From NCBI GenBank assembly GCA_036508135.1, contig DATCHW010000100.1, positions 1 to 23,246 on the forward strand: a DNA stretch of 23,246 bases. Reading direction: 5' to 3'. The notes beneath the pieces were generated by a model. It searched no databases. It saw only the letters and a program-made list of their open reading frames with translations, and was not told the DNA's origin. Below, one piece after another: positions 16,904-23,246 of the stretch. Made by a program: the position numbers and the translations under genes. This DNA is from DATCHW01 sp036508135. Lineage in GTDB: Bacteria; Bacteroidota; Ignavibacteria; Tepidaquicellales; Tepidaquicellaceae. Each line of letters opens with the position of its first letter. Position 1 is the first letter of the stretch.

Positions 16904-17944
16904 TTAGTATCCGCGTACTTTTGTTTTCTCATAATCTGCCTTCGCCATTAATCTTACTAATTCATGGAATTTTGTAGTTGACGTCCAGCCAAGTTTTTCT
17001 TTAGCTTTTGATGCATCTCCTTTCAATAAATCTACTTCGGTCGGACGGAAATAATTTTTATCTACGGTTACAAGTACTTTTCCTGTTTTAGCATCAATTC
17101 CGGTTTCATCTTCATCTTTGCCTTTCCACTCAATTTTGTAATCAAGTTCGCTGAAAGCAAGTTCGATAAATTCCTTTACAGTGTGGGTTTCTCCTGTTGC
17201 GAGAACAAAATCTTCCGGTTTATCCTGCTGGAGTATTCTCCACATTCCTTCGCAGAATTCAGGAGCATATCCCCAGTCCCTTTTTGCATTCAGATTTCCG
17301 ATTGAGAACTTCTCCTGTAATCCGCATTTTATTCTTGCAACCGCTCTTGTGATTTTTCTTGTAACGAATGTTTCTCCTCTTCTCGGAGACTCGTGATTGA
17401 ATAGAATTCCGTTACAGGCAAAAAGATTGTACGCTTCGCGGTAGTTCACAACGATCCAGTAACCGTATATTTTTGCAACACCATAAGGACTTCTCGGATA
17501 AAAAGGAGTTGTTTCCTTTTGGGGAACTTCCTGAACTTTTCCGAAAAGTTCGCTCGTGGATGCTTGATAGAACTTGGTTTTTAAACCTGTCTCCCTTATT
17601 GCGTCGAGGAATCTCAAGGTACCTATTGCGTCAACTTCAGCAGTATATTCAGGAATTTCGAAAGAAACTTTTACGTGAGATTGTGCTGCAAGATTATAGA
17701 TTTCTTCGGGATGAATTTTTTCAAGCAGGCGGTTAAGATTGCTCGTGTCTGTTATATCACCGTAATGAAGAAATAATTTTTTATCTAAAATTTTATTATC
17801 GTTATACAGATGGTCTATTCTTCCGGTATTGAAAGAACTGCTTCTTCTTATTATTCCGTGGACTTCATATCCTTTTTCCAAAAGAATTTCGCATAAGTAA
17901 CTACCGTCTTGTCCGGTTATGCCCGTGATTAATGCTTTTTTCAT
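16904..17944 (-). CDS. gmd: GDP-mannose 4,6-dehydratase
   Basis: 346 residues, standard length. The NAD(P)-binding start ALITGITGQDGSYLCEILLE and the RRSSSFNTGRIDHLY block are specific to GMD. The catalytic set is visible: Ser/Thr and Glu in QASTSELFGKV and Tyr-x3-Lys in SPYGVAKIYGYW. NHESPRRGETFVTRKITRAV and NLNAKRDWGYAPEFCEGMW are further family blocks. It converts GDP-D-mannose to GDP-4-keto-6-deoxy-D-mannose, precursor of GDP-fucose, GDP-rhamnose, GDP-perosamine and others, in the cytoplasm. No fcl, rmd or per gene is visible here, so the final sugar is unknown. It supports the polysaccharide role of the whole region and abuts lhgO. Confidence 0.97.
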   Translation of the reverse strand: MKKALITGITGQDGSYLCEILLEKGYEVHGIIRRSSSFNTGRIDHLYNDNKILDKKLFLHYGDITDTSNLNRLLEKIHPEEIYNLAAQSHVKVSFEIPEYTAEVDAIGTLRFLDAIRETGLKTKFYQASTSELFGKVQEVPQKETTPFYPRSPYGVAKIYGYWIVVNYREAYNLFACNGILFNHESPRRGETFVTRKITRAVARIKCGLQEKFSIGNLNAKRDWGYAPEFCEGMWRILQQDKPEDFVLATGETHTVKEFIELAFSELDYKIEWKGKDEDETGIDAKTGKVLVTVDKNYFRPTEVDLLKGDASKAKEKLGWTSTTKFHELVRLMAKADYEKTKVRGY

Positions 17945-18079
17945 ATTAGTAAGATTAATTAGATGTAAAAATACGTTATTAATTTAAAAGTTAAAATTGA
18001 AAAGTTAAAATAGTTTATTTTCATTTGCGTTCTAAACGAGTGAAAACATTAAATATCTTTAAAGTAATTTGGGCTAAAG

Positions 18080-18172
18080 TCCCGATATAGAGCATCGGGA
18101 TTTCCAACCCGAATACGGGGCGGTTTAGCCATCCCCGTCCCTCCACGGAGGGCAGGCTGTAAACGAGGGGTA
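18080..18172. repeat. Compound palindromes, including second copy of the GGAGGGCAGGC family
   Basis: TCCCGAT (18080-18086) pairs with ATCGGGA (18094-18100) around a 7-nt loop. CGGGG (18116-18120) can pair with CCCCG (18133-18137). CCCTCC (18139-18144) pairs with GGAGGG (18147-18152) around AC, with outer CCCC (18133-18136) and GGGG (18167-18170). The word CGGAGGGCAGGCTGT matches the palindrome inside the T9SS gene at 13800-13814, so this is the same repeat family in an intergenic site. Confidence 0.7.
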
Positions 18173-18182
18173 ATTTTCTTAT

Positions 18183-18254
18183 TTTCAAACATTCTCCCCC
18201 GATTGGAAACATAAATATATGTTTGAAAGCGTTCCCAAAGAGGACTTTGGGAAC
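18183..18254. repeat. Two adjacent inverted repeats
   Basis: TTTCAAACAT (18183-18192) is the perfect reverse complement of ATGTTTGAAA (18219-18228), a 10-bp stem. Directly after, GTTCCCAAAG (18231-18240) pairs perfectly with CTTTGGGAAC (18245-18254) around the loop AGGA. There is no T-run, so a simple intrinsic terminator is unlikely for the second hairpin. REP-like repeat or mRNA-stabilising structure are the alternatives. Confidence 0.75.
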
Positions 18255-18285
18255 GAAGGGAAACTAGTTTAGTTATTCCACTTAG

Positions 18286-18336
18286 ATCCTGAACTCACCG
18301 ACTAGTCGGGATGCAGAGAACGCACAAGTTCAGGAT
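18286..18336. repeat. 10-bp inverted repeat downstream of the 1058-residue gene
   Basis: ATCCTGAACT (18286-18295) and AGTTCAGGAT (18327-18336) form a perfect 10-bp stem enclosing 31 nt, which itself contains the small palindrome GACTAGTC (18300-18306 region). It lies about 23 bp past the stop of the large minus-strand gene and could protect or end that transcript, or be another dispersed repeat. Confidence 0.7.
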
Positions 18337-18358
18337 GAAAAATTCCAACAATACACTT

Positions 18359-21300
18359 CTAATTCTTTGTCAGCATGGGTAATTCCCTTGCGGCGTCCGT
18401 GATGGCGCCTATCTTAACTGCATAGCTGGTTTTATTTGCTAAATCTTTATCCGTTACAACGTGGACGTCGAGCATATTATCCATTTTGTATCCGGTTTTA
18501 AGTTGATTAATTTCCGAGAGGCATTGGCTCCAGCCGTTCAGCCAGTTTTCGAGCAATACACGCTGAATATCCGTTCCGTTAAAATGCACGAGTATATTTA
18601 TATCACTCGTAGGTCCTGCAGTTGCATTTTTTGTGCTGCCGAATACATAGATTGCTTTAACGCCAAATTTATCTGCATCGAGACGCGATGCAATTTTTTC
18701 CGCCATTTTATAACGCCATCTCCAGTAGTCTTCCGGCTGTAATTCAGTATATACTTTTCTTTGCATTTCCATCTCAATTTTAGAAGGTGCGGAAAGCATA
18801 GCAAGCGCCTCATCAAGGTCTGCATTCATAAGGATTTTCAAGGTTTGACCATTAGTCACTTTTGGAACATCTATTACATGAATTGTATTCTTAAGGGCAG
18901 CGTATTCCGGTAATATATCCTTCAGAATATTATACGAGCTTTTAAGGAACATTTCATTAAAGATGATGCCTTCGTCATCAGGATAAAGCGGAATGTATCT
19001 GATAGATGATTCCACAAGGTCCTGGAAGAAGTGAGTACCGAAAGATAAATCTGGAAGATAGTTTCCTTTTTTCCTTGCGACCTCAATTAACACCGCTGTA
19101 TTATTAATATCTGAATATGTAACATTCACTCCGAGCTTAATATCTCCCCTGCTTCCCCATCTGCCCGGACCGATTAAAATAAACTGTCTTTTAGGAAGGA
19201 GTTTATTCAGTCTGCCCACAGCTTTTCCGATATCCTTTAATTCATTTAATTCGGAAACATCATTATAGGAATTAGGGTCAACATATACGATATGTGTGAT
19301 GTCAGGTACTTTTCCGTTAGATACATATTTATTTGCAGTGAAAATAATTTTTTCTCTTGGTGTATCTTTCGGAATGGGTGCAGGCATACTCTCCTGTGAG
19401 TAACTTTGAGGTCTGCATTGTAGTAAATAAAAATGTGAACCATTAAAAGCAAATTCAATATCCACAGGGAAACCGAGCTTTTCTTTTAATACTTTCAGTA
19501 TTGTCTGCATTTTGGGAATAAAAGACCTGTTCGTCATCAGTTTGTCGAACGTAACCACAAGATCCTGATTAGCTCCGTCAATATCCATTTCCATCAGATT
19601 CTTTATCTGGTCATGGTCACAGGCAGAAACTATATCGGTAATGCAAGGATATTCACTTCCATACTCTCTCAATACATTTTTAATTTCTATTGTTTCAAAT
19701 GAATTTGATTCAAGATTTATTACGTCAATTTTCTGAGGTGAATATCTGATAACGTCATCAACCGATACATTCACCCTAAGCCCGGGTTTACCGGGTGCTA
19801 TCAATGCCGGATAATCGTCGCTTACTCTATCAACCGCCCTTGTACCAAGCCCCGGTACAAGCCGTATCAGACCATCTTCCCTTTTTATCCTCGGAGACCA
19901 CCTGAATTCATTATTGCTGAATGCAACACCTGCATAGGCAGGGAAAAAATATTTTCCTACTTTTGTACCAACGACTTCCTGAATCATTATACCCATTTCC
20001 TCGTGATAATCCAGTAATCCTCTTTCCTTCCTGTACTCAATCGGGTCTGCATTGAAGATTGATGAATATACTTCTGCAATGGCATCCATCAGTGCACTCA
20101 GGCGTGCCTGTCTTGTGCCCTGATTTGCTACAAACAGACTTTTATACTTTCCCGAAAAAGAGGCGCCAATCCTGTCTTCAAGCAAGCTTGAACTTCTTAC
20201 AATGAGAGGAACATTACCGAAATCTTCAAGCACAAGTGATAATTGCTTCACCACTTCAGAGGGGAAAATTGAGTTCTTAAAAATCTGAACAATGTAAGGA
20301 TATTCCTGCCTTATCTGGTCAATATCTTTATATTTCTGTTCAATCACCTCTTCAAGATTATTATAATGCAGGAATTCCATAATAATATCCGATGTGATAT
20401 ACCAGGTTTTCGGAGTCTTTATATCTTTGAATATTTCTGCATGTTCGGTTGAATTTTTTAAAATTTTATTTGCAATAAAGAGCCCGACACTTTTGCCTCC
20501 GATCTTTCCGGCTGACTTGGAAAGAAATACCATATGCTGTATTAAATTCTGGAAATCTGAAAGATCGACATATTCTTTTGCCATCCCGATAAACTCCACC
20601 TGATCCGAGAGGAATCTTCTAATGAGCGATGCATTGATACCTTTCATTATAGTGGCAGGAAGGTCGTGATAGCTCGCGGAGGATGCCTGATAACGCCTTA
20701 TTGAATCTGCGATTTCCGGAAGAGTACTCCCCTGATATTCCAATGTCCGGACTAAAAAGCTAGACCTGTCTTCCTGAATCCATTTTTGCACTCTCTCTAA
20801 AATATCATCGTCACTCAAATTTTCGAATGCTATTTTAAAAATTTCCTCGCTCATTTCCGTGAGTGCTCTTTTTTCCATAGGACGATTATCCATATCGGCA
20901 AAATCTTCATAGTCTTCTTCTTCTCTGATATTGGCATTATACAGCAACTGCTCTGCGGCTTTTATTCCCCTCCAGCAGAGAAAATTTATCATTTTTCTGG
21001 CAATCAGTTTATATAGGTTCTGGTCGGTTTCTTTCAATAAGTCAATTACGATTCTCCATTCCGGTTTATTATCCTCTTCCGGTTCCACCGGCTTATGTGA
21101 TTTTTCGTCAAAGAAATTTTTCAGCCTGCAGTGCAGTACATAATTCCCGATTCTGTCTGAGATGGTATTGATAAGTCTTCTTTCTTCTTTTAAAAAAGGT
21201 CCGTCATCCCTTAAAGGTCTCTCTTCGGTATAATAAATATTAATAGAGCCAATTAATTCATCATTCACTTTAATATCCGAACGCAGAACCCATTTTGATT

Positions 21301-21535
21301 CCCGGTACTTTTCAGACTGATAGAGTTTATCTTCAAGCATAAGTCTCACCACGGTAATAGCGGGATATTGAAATCCGGGGGGCAGGACTTTAATAATACC
21401 ATTGAATATGAAGTTCACATCAGAACCGTAATTGCTTAATAGTTCTTCGACATTATAGAGGCAGTTCAGTTCTTTTGCTCTTTCCTGAAGTGAGGTAAGA
21501 ATTTTATCCAGTGATTTATTTTTTTCGTCCGTCAT
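18359..21535 (-). CDS. PEP/pyruvate-binding (PPDK-N ATP-grasp) protein with GAF-like and nucleotidyltransferase-like domains
   Basis: 1058 residues, no signal peptide or membrane helix. Residues ~15-135 resemble a GAF-type sensor (LQERAKELNCLYNVEELLSN as in histidine-kinase inputs). A helical, acidic part follows (160-335). Residues ~344-712 are a PPDK N-terminal ATP-grasp domain: KIGGKSVGLFIANKI (344-358), PLIVRSSSLLEDRIGASFSG (443-462) with the phosphate-binding Arg, MIQEVVGTKVG, and the closing VDIEFAF and LLQCRPQS (691-711). Then comes a region with GPGRWGSRGDIKLGV (789-803). Residues ~950-1050 resemble a nucleotidyltransferase: FGST (965-968), SDINIL (977-982) and LDVHVV (1022-1027). No phosphohistidine swivel domain or PEP-utilising barrel is present, so it cannot be an ordinary PEP synthase. 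The role is unknown; a regulatory nucleotide or phosphate transfer is possible. Confidence 0.9.
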   Translation of the reverse strand: MTDEKNKSLDKILTSLQERAKELNCLYNVEELLSNYGSDVNFIFNGIIKVLPPGFQYPAITVVRLMLEDKLYQSEKYRESKWVLRSDIKVNDELIGSINIYYTEERPLRDDGPFLKEERRLINTISDRIGNYVLHCRLKNFFDEKSHKPVEPEEDNKPEWRIVIDLLKETDQNLYKLIARKMINFLCWRGIKAAEQLLYNANIREEEDYEDFADMDNRPMEKRALTEMSEEIFKIAFENLSDDDILERVQKWIQEDRSSFLVRTLEYQGSTLPEIADSIRRYQASSASYHDLPATIMKGINASLIRRFLSDQVEFIGMAKEYVDLSDFQNLIQHMVFLSKSAGKIGGKSVGLFIANKILKNSTEHAEIFKDIKTPKTWYITSDIIMEFLHYNNLEEVIEQKYKDIDQIRQEYPYIVQIFKNSIFPSEVVKQLSLVLEDFGNVPLIVRSSSLLEDRIGASFSGKYKSLFVANQGTRQARLSALMDAIAEVYSSIFNADPIEYRKERGLLDYHEEMGIMIQEVVGTKVGKYFFPAYAGVAFSNNEFRWSPRIKREDGLIRLVPGLGTRAVDRVSDDYPALIAPGKPGLRVNVSVDDVIRYSPQKIDVINLESNSFETIEIKNVLREYGSEYPCITDIVSACDHDQIKNLMEMDIDGANQDLVVTFDKLMTNRSFIPKMQTILKVLKEKLGFPVDIEFAFNGSHFYLLQCRPQSYSQESMPAPIPKDTPREKIIFTANKYVSNGKVPDITHIVYVDPNSYNDVSELNELKDIGKAVGRLNKLLPKRQFILIGPGRWGSRGDIKLGVNVTYSDINNTAVLIEVARKKGNYLPDLSFGTHFFQDLVESSIRYIPLYPDDEGIIFNEMFLKSSYNILKDILPEYAALKNTIHVIDVPKVTNGQTLKILMNADLDEALAMLSAPSKIEMEMQRKVYTELQPEDYWRWRYKMAEKIASRLDADKFGVKAIYVFGSTKNATAGPTSDINILVHFNGTDIQRVLLENWLNGWSQCLSEINQLKTGYKMDNMLDVHVVTDKDLANKTSYAVKIGAITDAARELPMLTKN

Positions 21536-21879
21536 AATTTGTATACTTTTGTTTTTTTCCGGTTATAAAACTTTAACATAATGAACAAGTTAAGAAAGAA
21601 AGGAATATTATGAAACACAGAAAAAATGAGTAAAAAAACAATTAGTAAATAATAATTAGGAATTAATAATTAAATAAAGAGTCCGAACCAAGATTTATAT
21701 AATTCAGGGATTAACATGATAGACAAAAAGCAAAAGACTTTACCACTGATGAACAGAGGGGGAAAAAAGAATAAGAATCATCAACACGAGGTCACGAAGG
21801 CCACGAAGAAGAACCAAAGATAAATTTTATAATTTATAAGAACAACAAGGGAAGAAAAGAATAAAAATCATCAACACGA
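21536..21879. other. Intergenic region with CACGAAGG-type repeats
   Basis: About 344 bp between the start of the 1058-residue gene and the IS110 end. The left part is plain AT-rich DNA that should hold the promoter of the large gene, but no clear box was seen. The right part has two copies of a 30-bp direct repeat, described separately. No gene is supportable. Confidence 0.6.
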
Positions 21880-21881
21880 AG
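21761..21881. repeat. Two-copy direct repeat ending in CACGAAGG units; IS target
   Basis: 21761-21790 and 21851-21880 match at 26 of 30 positions, 90 bp apart, and share AGAATAARAATCATCAACAC (R is A or G). After copy 1 the sequence continues as nine-base units CACGAGGT, CACGAAGGC, CACGAAGAA. After copy 2 the repeat stops abruptly at CACGAAGG, where the IS110 element begins. This is the sort of short dispersed intergenic repeat that IS110 elements are known to use as targets. Confidence 0.7.
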
Positions 21882-21922
21882 GTACTGTGTTAAAAAGCAA
21901 TAGAAAAAACACAACGTATGTT

Positions 21923-22945
21923 TTAATTAATTTTGTAATTTGGGACATATGTTGTATTATTTTTCCAAAGAGTGTAAATTAATACTAAAAGTTTTCTTGC
22001 GACAGCAATAATCCCTGTTTTTTTATTGTTTTTTCTAATAATTAATTTAATATAGATATCTTTTAGTTTCTCATTGTATCTACAGGCACATAAAGCAGGC
22101 ATATACAAAGCTTTTCTTATAAATTTATTTCCTCTTTTCGATATTTTTGTTTTCCCCTCTATTTTGCCAGATTGTCTGTGGACTATATCAAGACCGGCAT
22201 AGCTTGTCAGTTGTTTAGCATTTCTTATAAGCTCAAAGCCGTTTGTTTCGGCTACAATTGATACTACCGTCATTAATCCAACACCTTTAATTGATTGAAT
22301 GTTTTTTATTTTTGAATTCAAATCATCATCCTGGTTAATAAGTTTTTCTATTTGTGTTTGTATTTGCTTTAATTGCTTATTGTATAGTTTTAATTGCTCT
22401 TTTAATCTTTTTACGGTCTCTATTACCGGAGAATGAGAATATTGTTTTGCGTGCAGCTGATTCTTTATAGCTGTTGTTGATTGTTTAATATTCTGATATT
22501 CTCTTGCAAGCTCTTTTAATTTCCTGAGGTTAGGATTTGGGATATTCCATTGTCTAAGATTTCTTTCAAGTCCGAATTGAGTAATATAAGCCGCATCAAG
22601 ACTATCTGTTTTTGATTTATTATCAAGAGTCTTTGCAAAGTGTTTTATTTTATTGGGAAGTATTACAGAAACAAATTTATTTTCCTCGCAAAGAAAATAA
22701 GCCAGATTTTCGTAATATACACCCGTCGCCTCCATCACAAATTGGAAGTGAGAATCGAAAGGAATTTTTAAATTCTGAGATAATTTTCTAATCCAGGACA
22801 GGAGTTTTTTAAAACCTATCAGGTTATTTGGAAAATCCTTTGATTTGCCGATGTAATGCTTTAGATCAGAATCTAATGTTCCAATACAACCAACAAAAGA
22901 ATCTTTTGCAACATCAAGCCCTACTACTAATTTTAAGTATTGCAT
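21923..22945 (-). CDS. IS110-family transposase (recombinase)
   Basis: 340 residues from the ATG at 22945; an ATG 12 codons upstream (22981) adds MFLFQNLIIYFI, which is not family-like and lies almost at the RNA end, so the shorter start is chosen. The N-terminal RuvC-like DEDD domain starts LKLVVGLDVAKDSFVG (Asp11), with MEATGVYYENLAYFL (Glu72) and KTDSLDAAYITQFG (Asp114, Asp117). A coiled-coil middle (about 141-215) leads to the Transposase_20 domain: IKGVGLMTVVSIVAE, LTSYAGLDIVHRQSGKIEGK with the putative nucleophile Ser259, and KRGNKFIRKALYMPAL. All catalytic residues are present, so the enzyme looks intact. IS110 recombinases join the element's ends to a target through a bridge RNA. No Shine-Dalgarno site is evident. 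Confidence 0.95.
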   Translation of the reverse strand: MQYLKLVVGLDVAKDSFVGCIGTLDSDLKHYIGKSKDFPNNLIGFKKLLSWIRKLSQNLKIPFDSHFQFVMEATGVYYENLAYFLCEENKFVSVILPNKIKHFAKTLDNKSKTDSLDAAYITQFGLERNLRQWNIPNPNLRKLKELAREYQNIKQSTTAIKNQLHAKQYSHSPVIETVKRLKEQLKLYNKQLKQIQTQIEKLINQDDDLNSKIKNIQSIKGVGLMTVVSIVAETNGFELIRNAKQLTSYAGLDIVHRQSGKIEGKTKISKRGNKFIRKALYMPALCACRYNEKLKDIYIKLIIRKNNKKTGIIAVARKLLVLIYTLWKNNTTYVPNYKIN

Positions 22946-22987
22946 AATAAAATAAATTATTAAATTTTGAAATAAGAACACGAAAAT

Positions 22988-23173
22988 AGGCTTAAAAAAG
23001 CTTCTTTACAATCTTGACTCGTAATCGTTATTCAGGATTATCTAAGAGAATAGATATCCTTAAGTACTGTTCAGATTTTAAGAAGCTCAAGAAGGAATGG
23101 GGAAGATATCTTCGTGACGATATCACTTAAAGTGTATCTGGACACAAAACGTTCTCCCATTCCTTTTAAGCCT
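22988..23173 (-). ncRNA. Putative IS110 bridge RNA (seekRNA)
   Basis: The segment lies in the left noncoding end, just upstream of the transposase gene and on its strand, where IS110-group bridge RNAs are encoded. AGGCTTAAAA (22988-22997) and TTTTAAGCCT (23164-23173) close a 186-nt structure with two arms. Arm 1, 5' in the RNA: CCCATTCCTT (23156-23165) with AAGGAATGGG (23092-23101). Arm 2: AAGAAGCT (23080-23087) with AGCTTCTT (22999-23006), containing an inner TATCTA/TAGATA hairpin. Arm 1 would be the target-binding loop: its GTCACGAAG (23118-23110) is complementary to the right flank. Arm 2 would be the donor-binding loop: ACAGTAC (23070-23064) equals the right end of the element and TACGAG (23023-23018) is complementary to the left end. 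Exact RNA ends are unknown. Confidence 0.78.
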
Positions 23174-23246
23174 TTATAACCAGCCTTATTATAATTATTC
23201 TCAAAATATAATTAAATAAAAAATCTCGTTCTCATAACATACGAGG

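Larger units (their letters stand above)
17945..18358. other. Intergenic region rich in palindromes, upstream of gmd
   Basis: About 414 bp with no supportable gene. The part next to gmd (17945-18015) is AT-rich with a tandem AAAAGTTAAAAT word and probably contains the gmd promoter. From 18080 onward it is a series of inverted repeats listed separately. A minus-strand frame of 63 codons (18021-18212) is only a translation of the repeats. Confidence 0.7.
21880..23245 (-). mobile_element. IS110-family insertion sequence, apparently complete
   Basis: The proposed element runs on the minus strand, with left end at 23243 and right end at 21882, between two copies of a core dinucleotide CT (AG on the plus strand at 23244-23245 and 21880-21881). 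It holds one transposase gene, a ~280-bp left noncoding end with a structured RNA, and a ~40-bp right end. Size about 1.36 kb fits IS110 elements, which lack terminal inverted repeats and usually do not duplicate the target. Boundaries come from matches between the RNA guides and the two ends plus interruption of the flanking repeat, not from comparison with another copy. The window ends one base after the left core. Confidence 0.75.

Noticed and set aside
18021..18212. Minus-strand frame of 63 codons upstream of gmd
   Set aside because: It is made of palindromic repeat sequence and has no independent coding support.
18231..18254. Perfect 10-bp hairpin considered as an intrinsic terminator
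   Set aside because: No T-run follows on either strand, and it sits among other palindromes; treated as a repeat.
21781..21810. CACGAAGG units considered as a CRISPR or iteron array
   Set aside because: Only three short, imperfect, directly adjacent units without spacers; fits a common dispersed repeat instead.
22946..22981. Upstream ATG of the transposase frame at 22981
   Set aside because: The added 12 residues are not seen at IS110 N-termini and would place the start next to the RNA structure; the ATG at 22945 gives the usual start before the first catalytic Asp.

Overview
The window looks like chromosomal DNA from an AT-rich member of the Bacteroidota/Ignavibacteriota group. The best clue is a secreted protein ending in a type IX secretion (T9SS) sorting domain with the motif YPNPFNP, typical of Ignavibacteria-like genomes. 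Weak or absent Shine-Dalgarno sites and the PEP/pyruvate-binding giant protein fit this too. No rRNA, tRNA or CRISPR array was seen. The taxonomic call is inference.

Layout. (1) 1-5784, minus strand: a surface-polysaccharide operon read from right to left: Wzx-type flippase, GT4, two GT2 enzymes with nearly identical N-terminal halves, another GT4, and a WecG/TagA/CpsF-type transferase cut by the window edge. (2) 5785-10400: a very AT-rich, gene-poor stretch with a zinc-ribbon methyltransferase and a GT-C-type membrane protein on the plus strand, long gaps with probable gene debris, and a 77-bp direct repeat about 2.7 kb apart. (3) 10401-15751: a methyltransferase (minus), then a plus-strand series: O-antigen ligase/polymerase with a C-terminal TPR region, a T9SS cargo protein overlapping it by 4 bp, a YqgE/AlgH protein and a polytopic membrane protein. 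(4) 15710-17944, minus strand: gmd (GDP-mannose 4,6-dehydratase) directly followed by lhgO (L-2-hydroxyglutarate oxidase). (5) 17945-18358: an intergenic cluster of at least five palindromes. (6) 18359-21535, minus strand: a 1058-residue protein with a GAF-like N-terminus, a PPDK-type ATP-grasp domain and a C-terminal nucleotidyltransferase-like domain. (7) 21880-23245: an IS110-family insertion sequence.

Together the genes suggest a glycan export locus: GDP-sugar supply (gmd), glycosyl transfer (GT2/GT4/GT26/GT-C), methylation, flipping (Wzx) and ligation or polymerisation (Wzy/WaaL type), next to a cargo of the secretion system that in Bacteroidota is linked to surface polysaccharide anchoring.

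The most striking finding is in the IS110 element. Upstream of the transposase gene lies a roughly 186-nt two-armed inverted-repeat structure that has the layout of a bridge RNA (seekRNA). Short stretches in its two arms match, in the expected polarity, the element's two ends and the right flanking target. The fourth guide predicts the sequence just beyond the window edge. The element sits in a CACGAAGG-type dispersed repeat, and the window stops one base after its left end.
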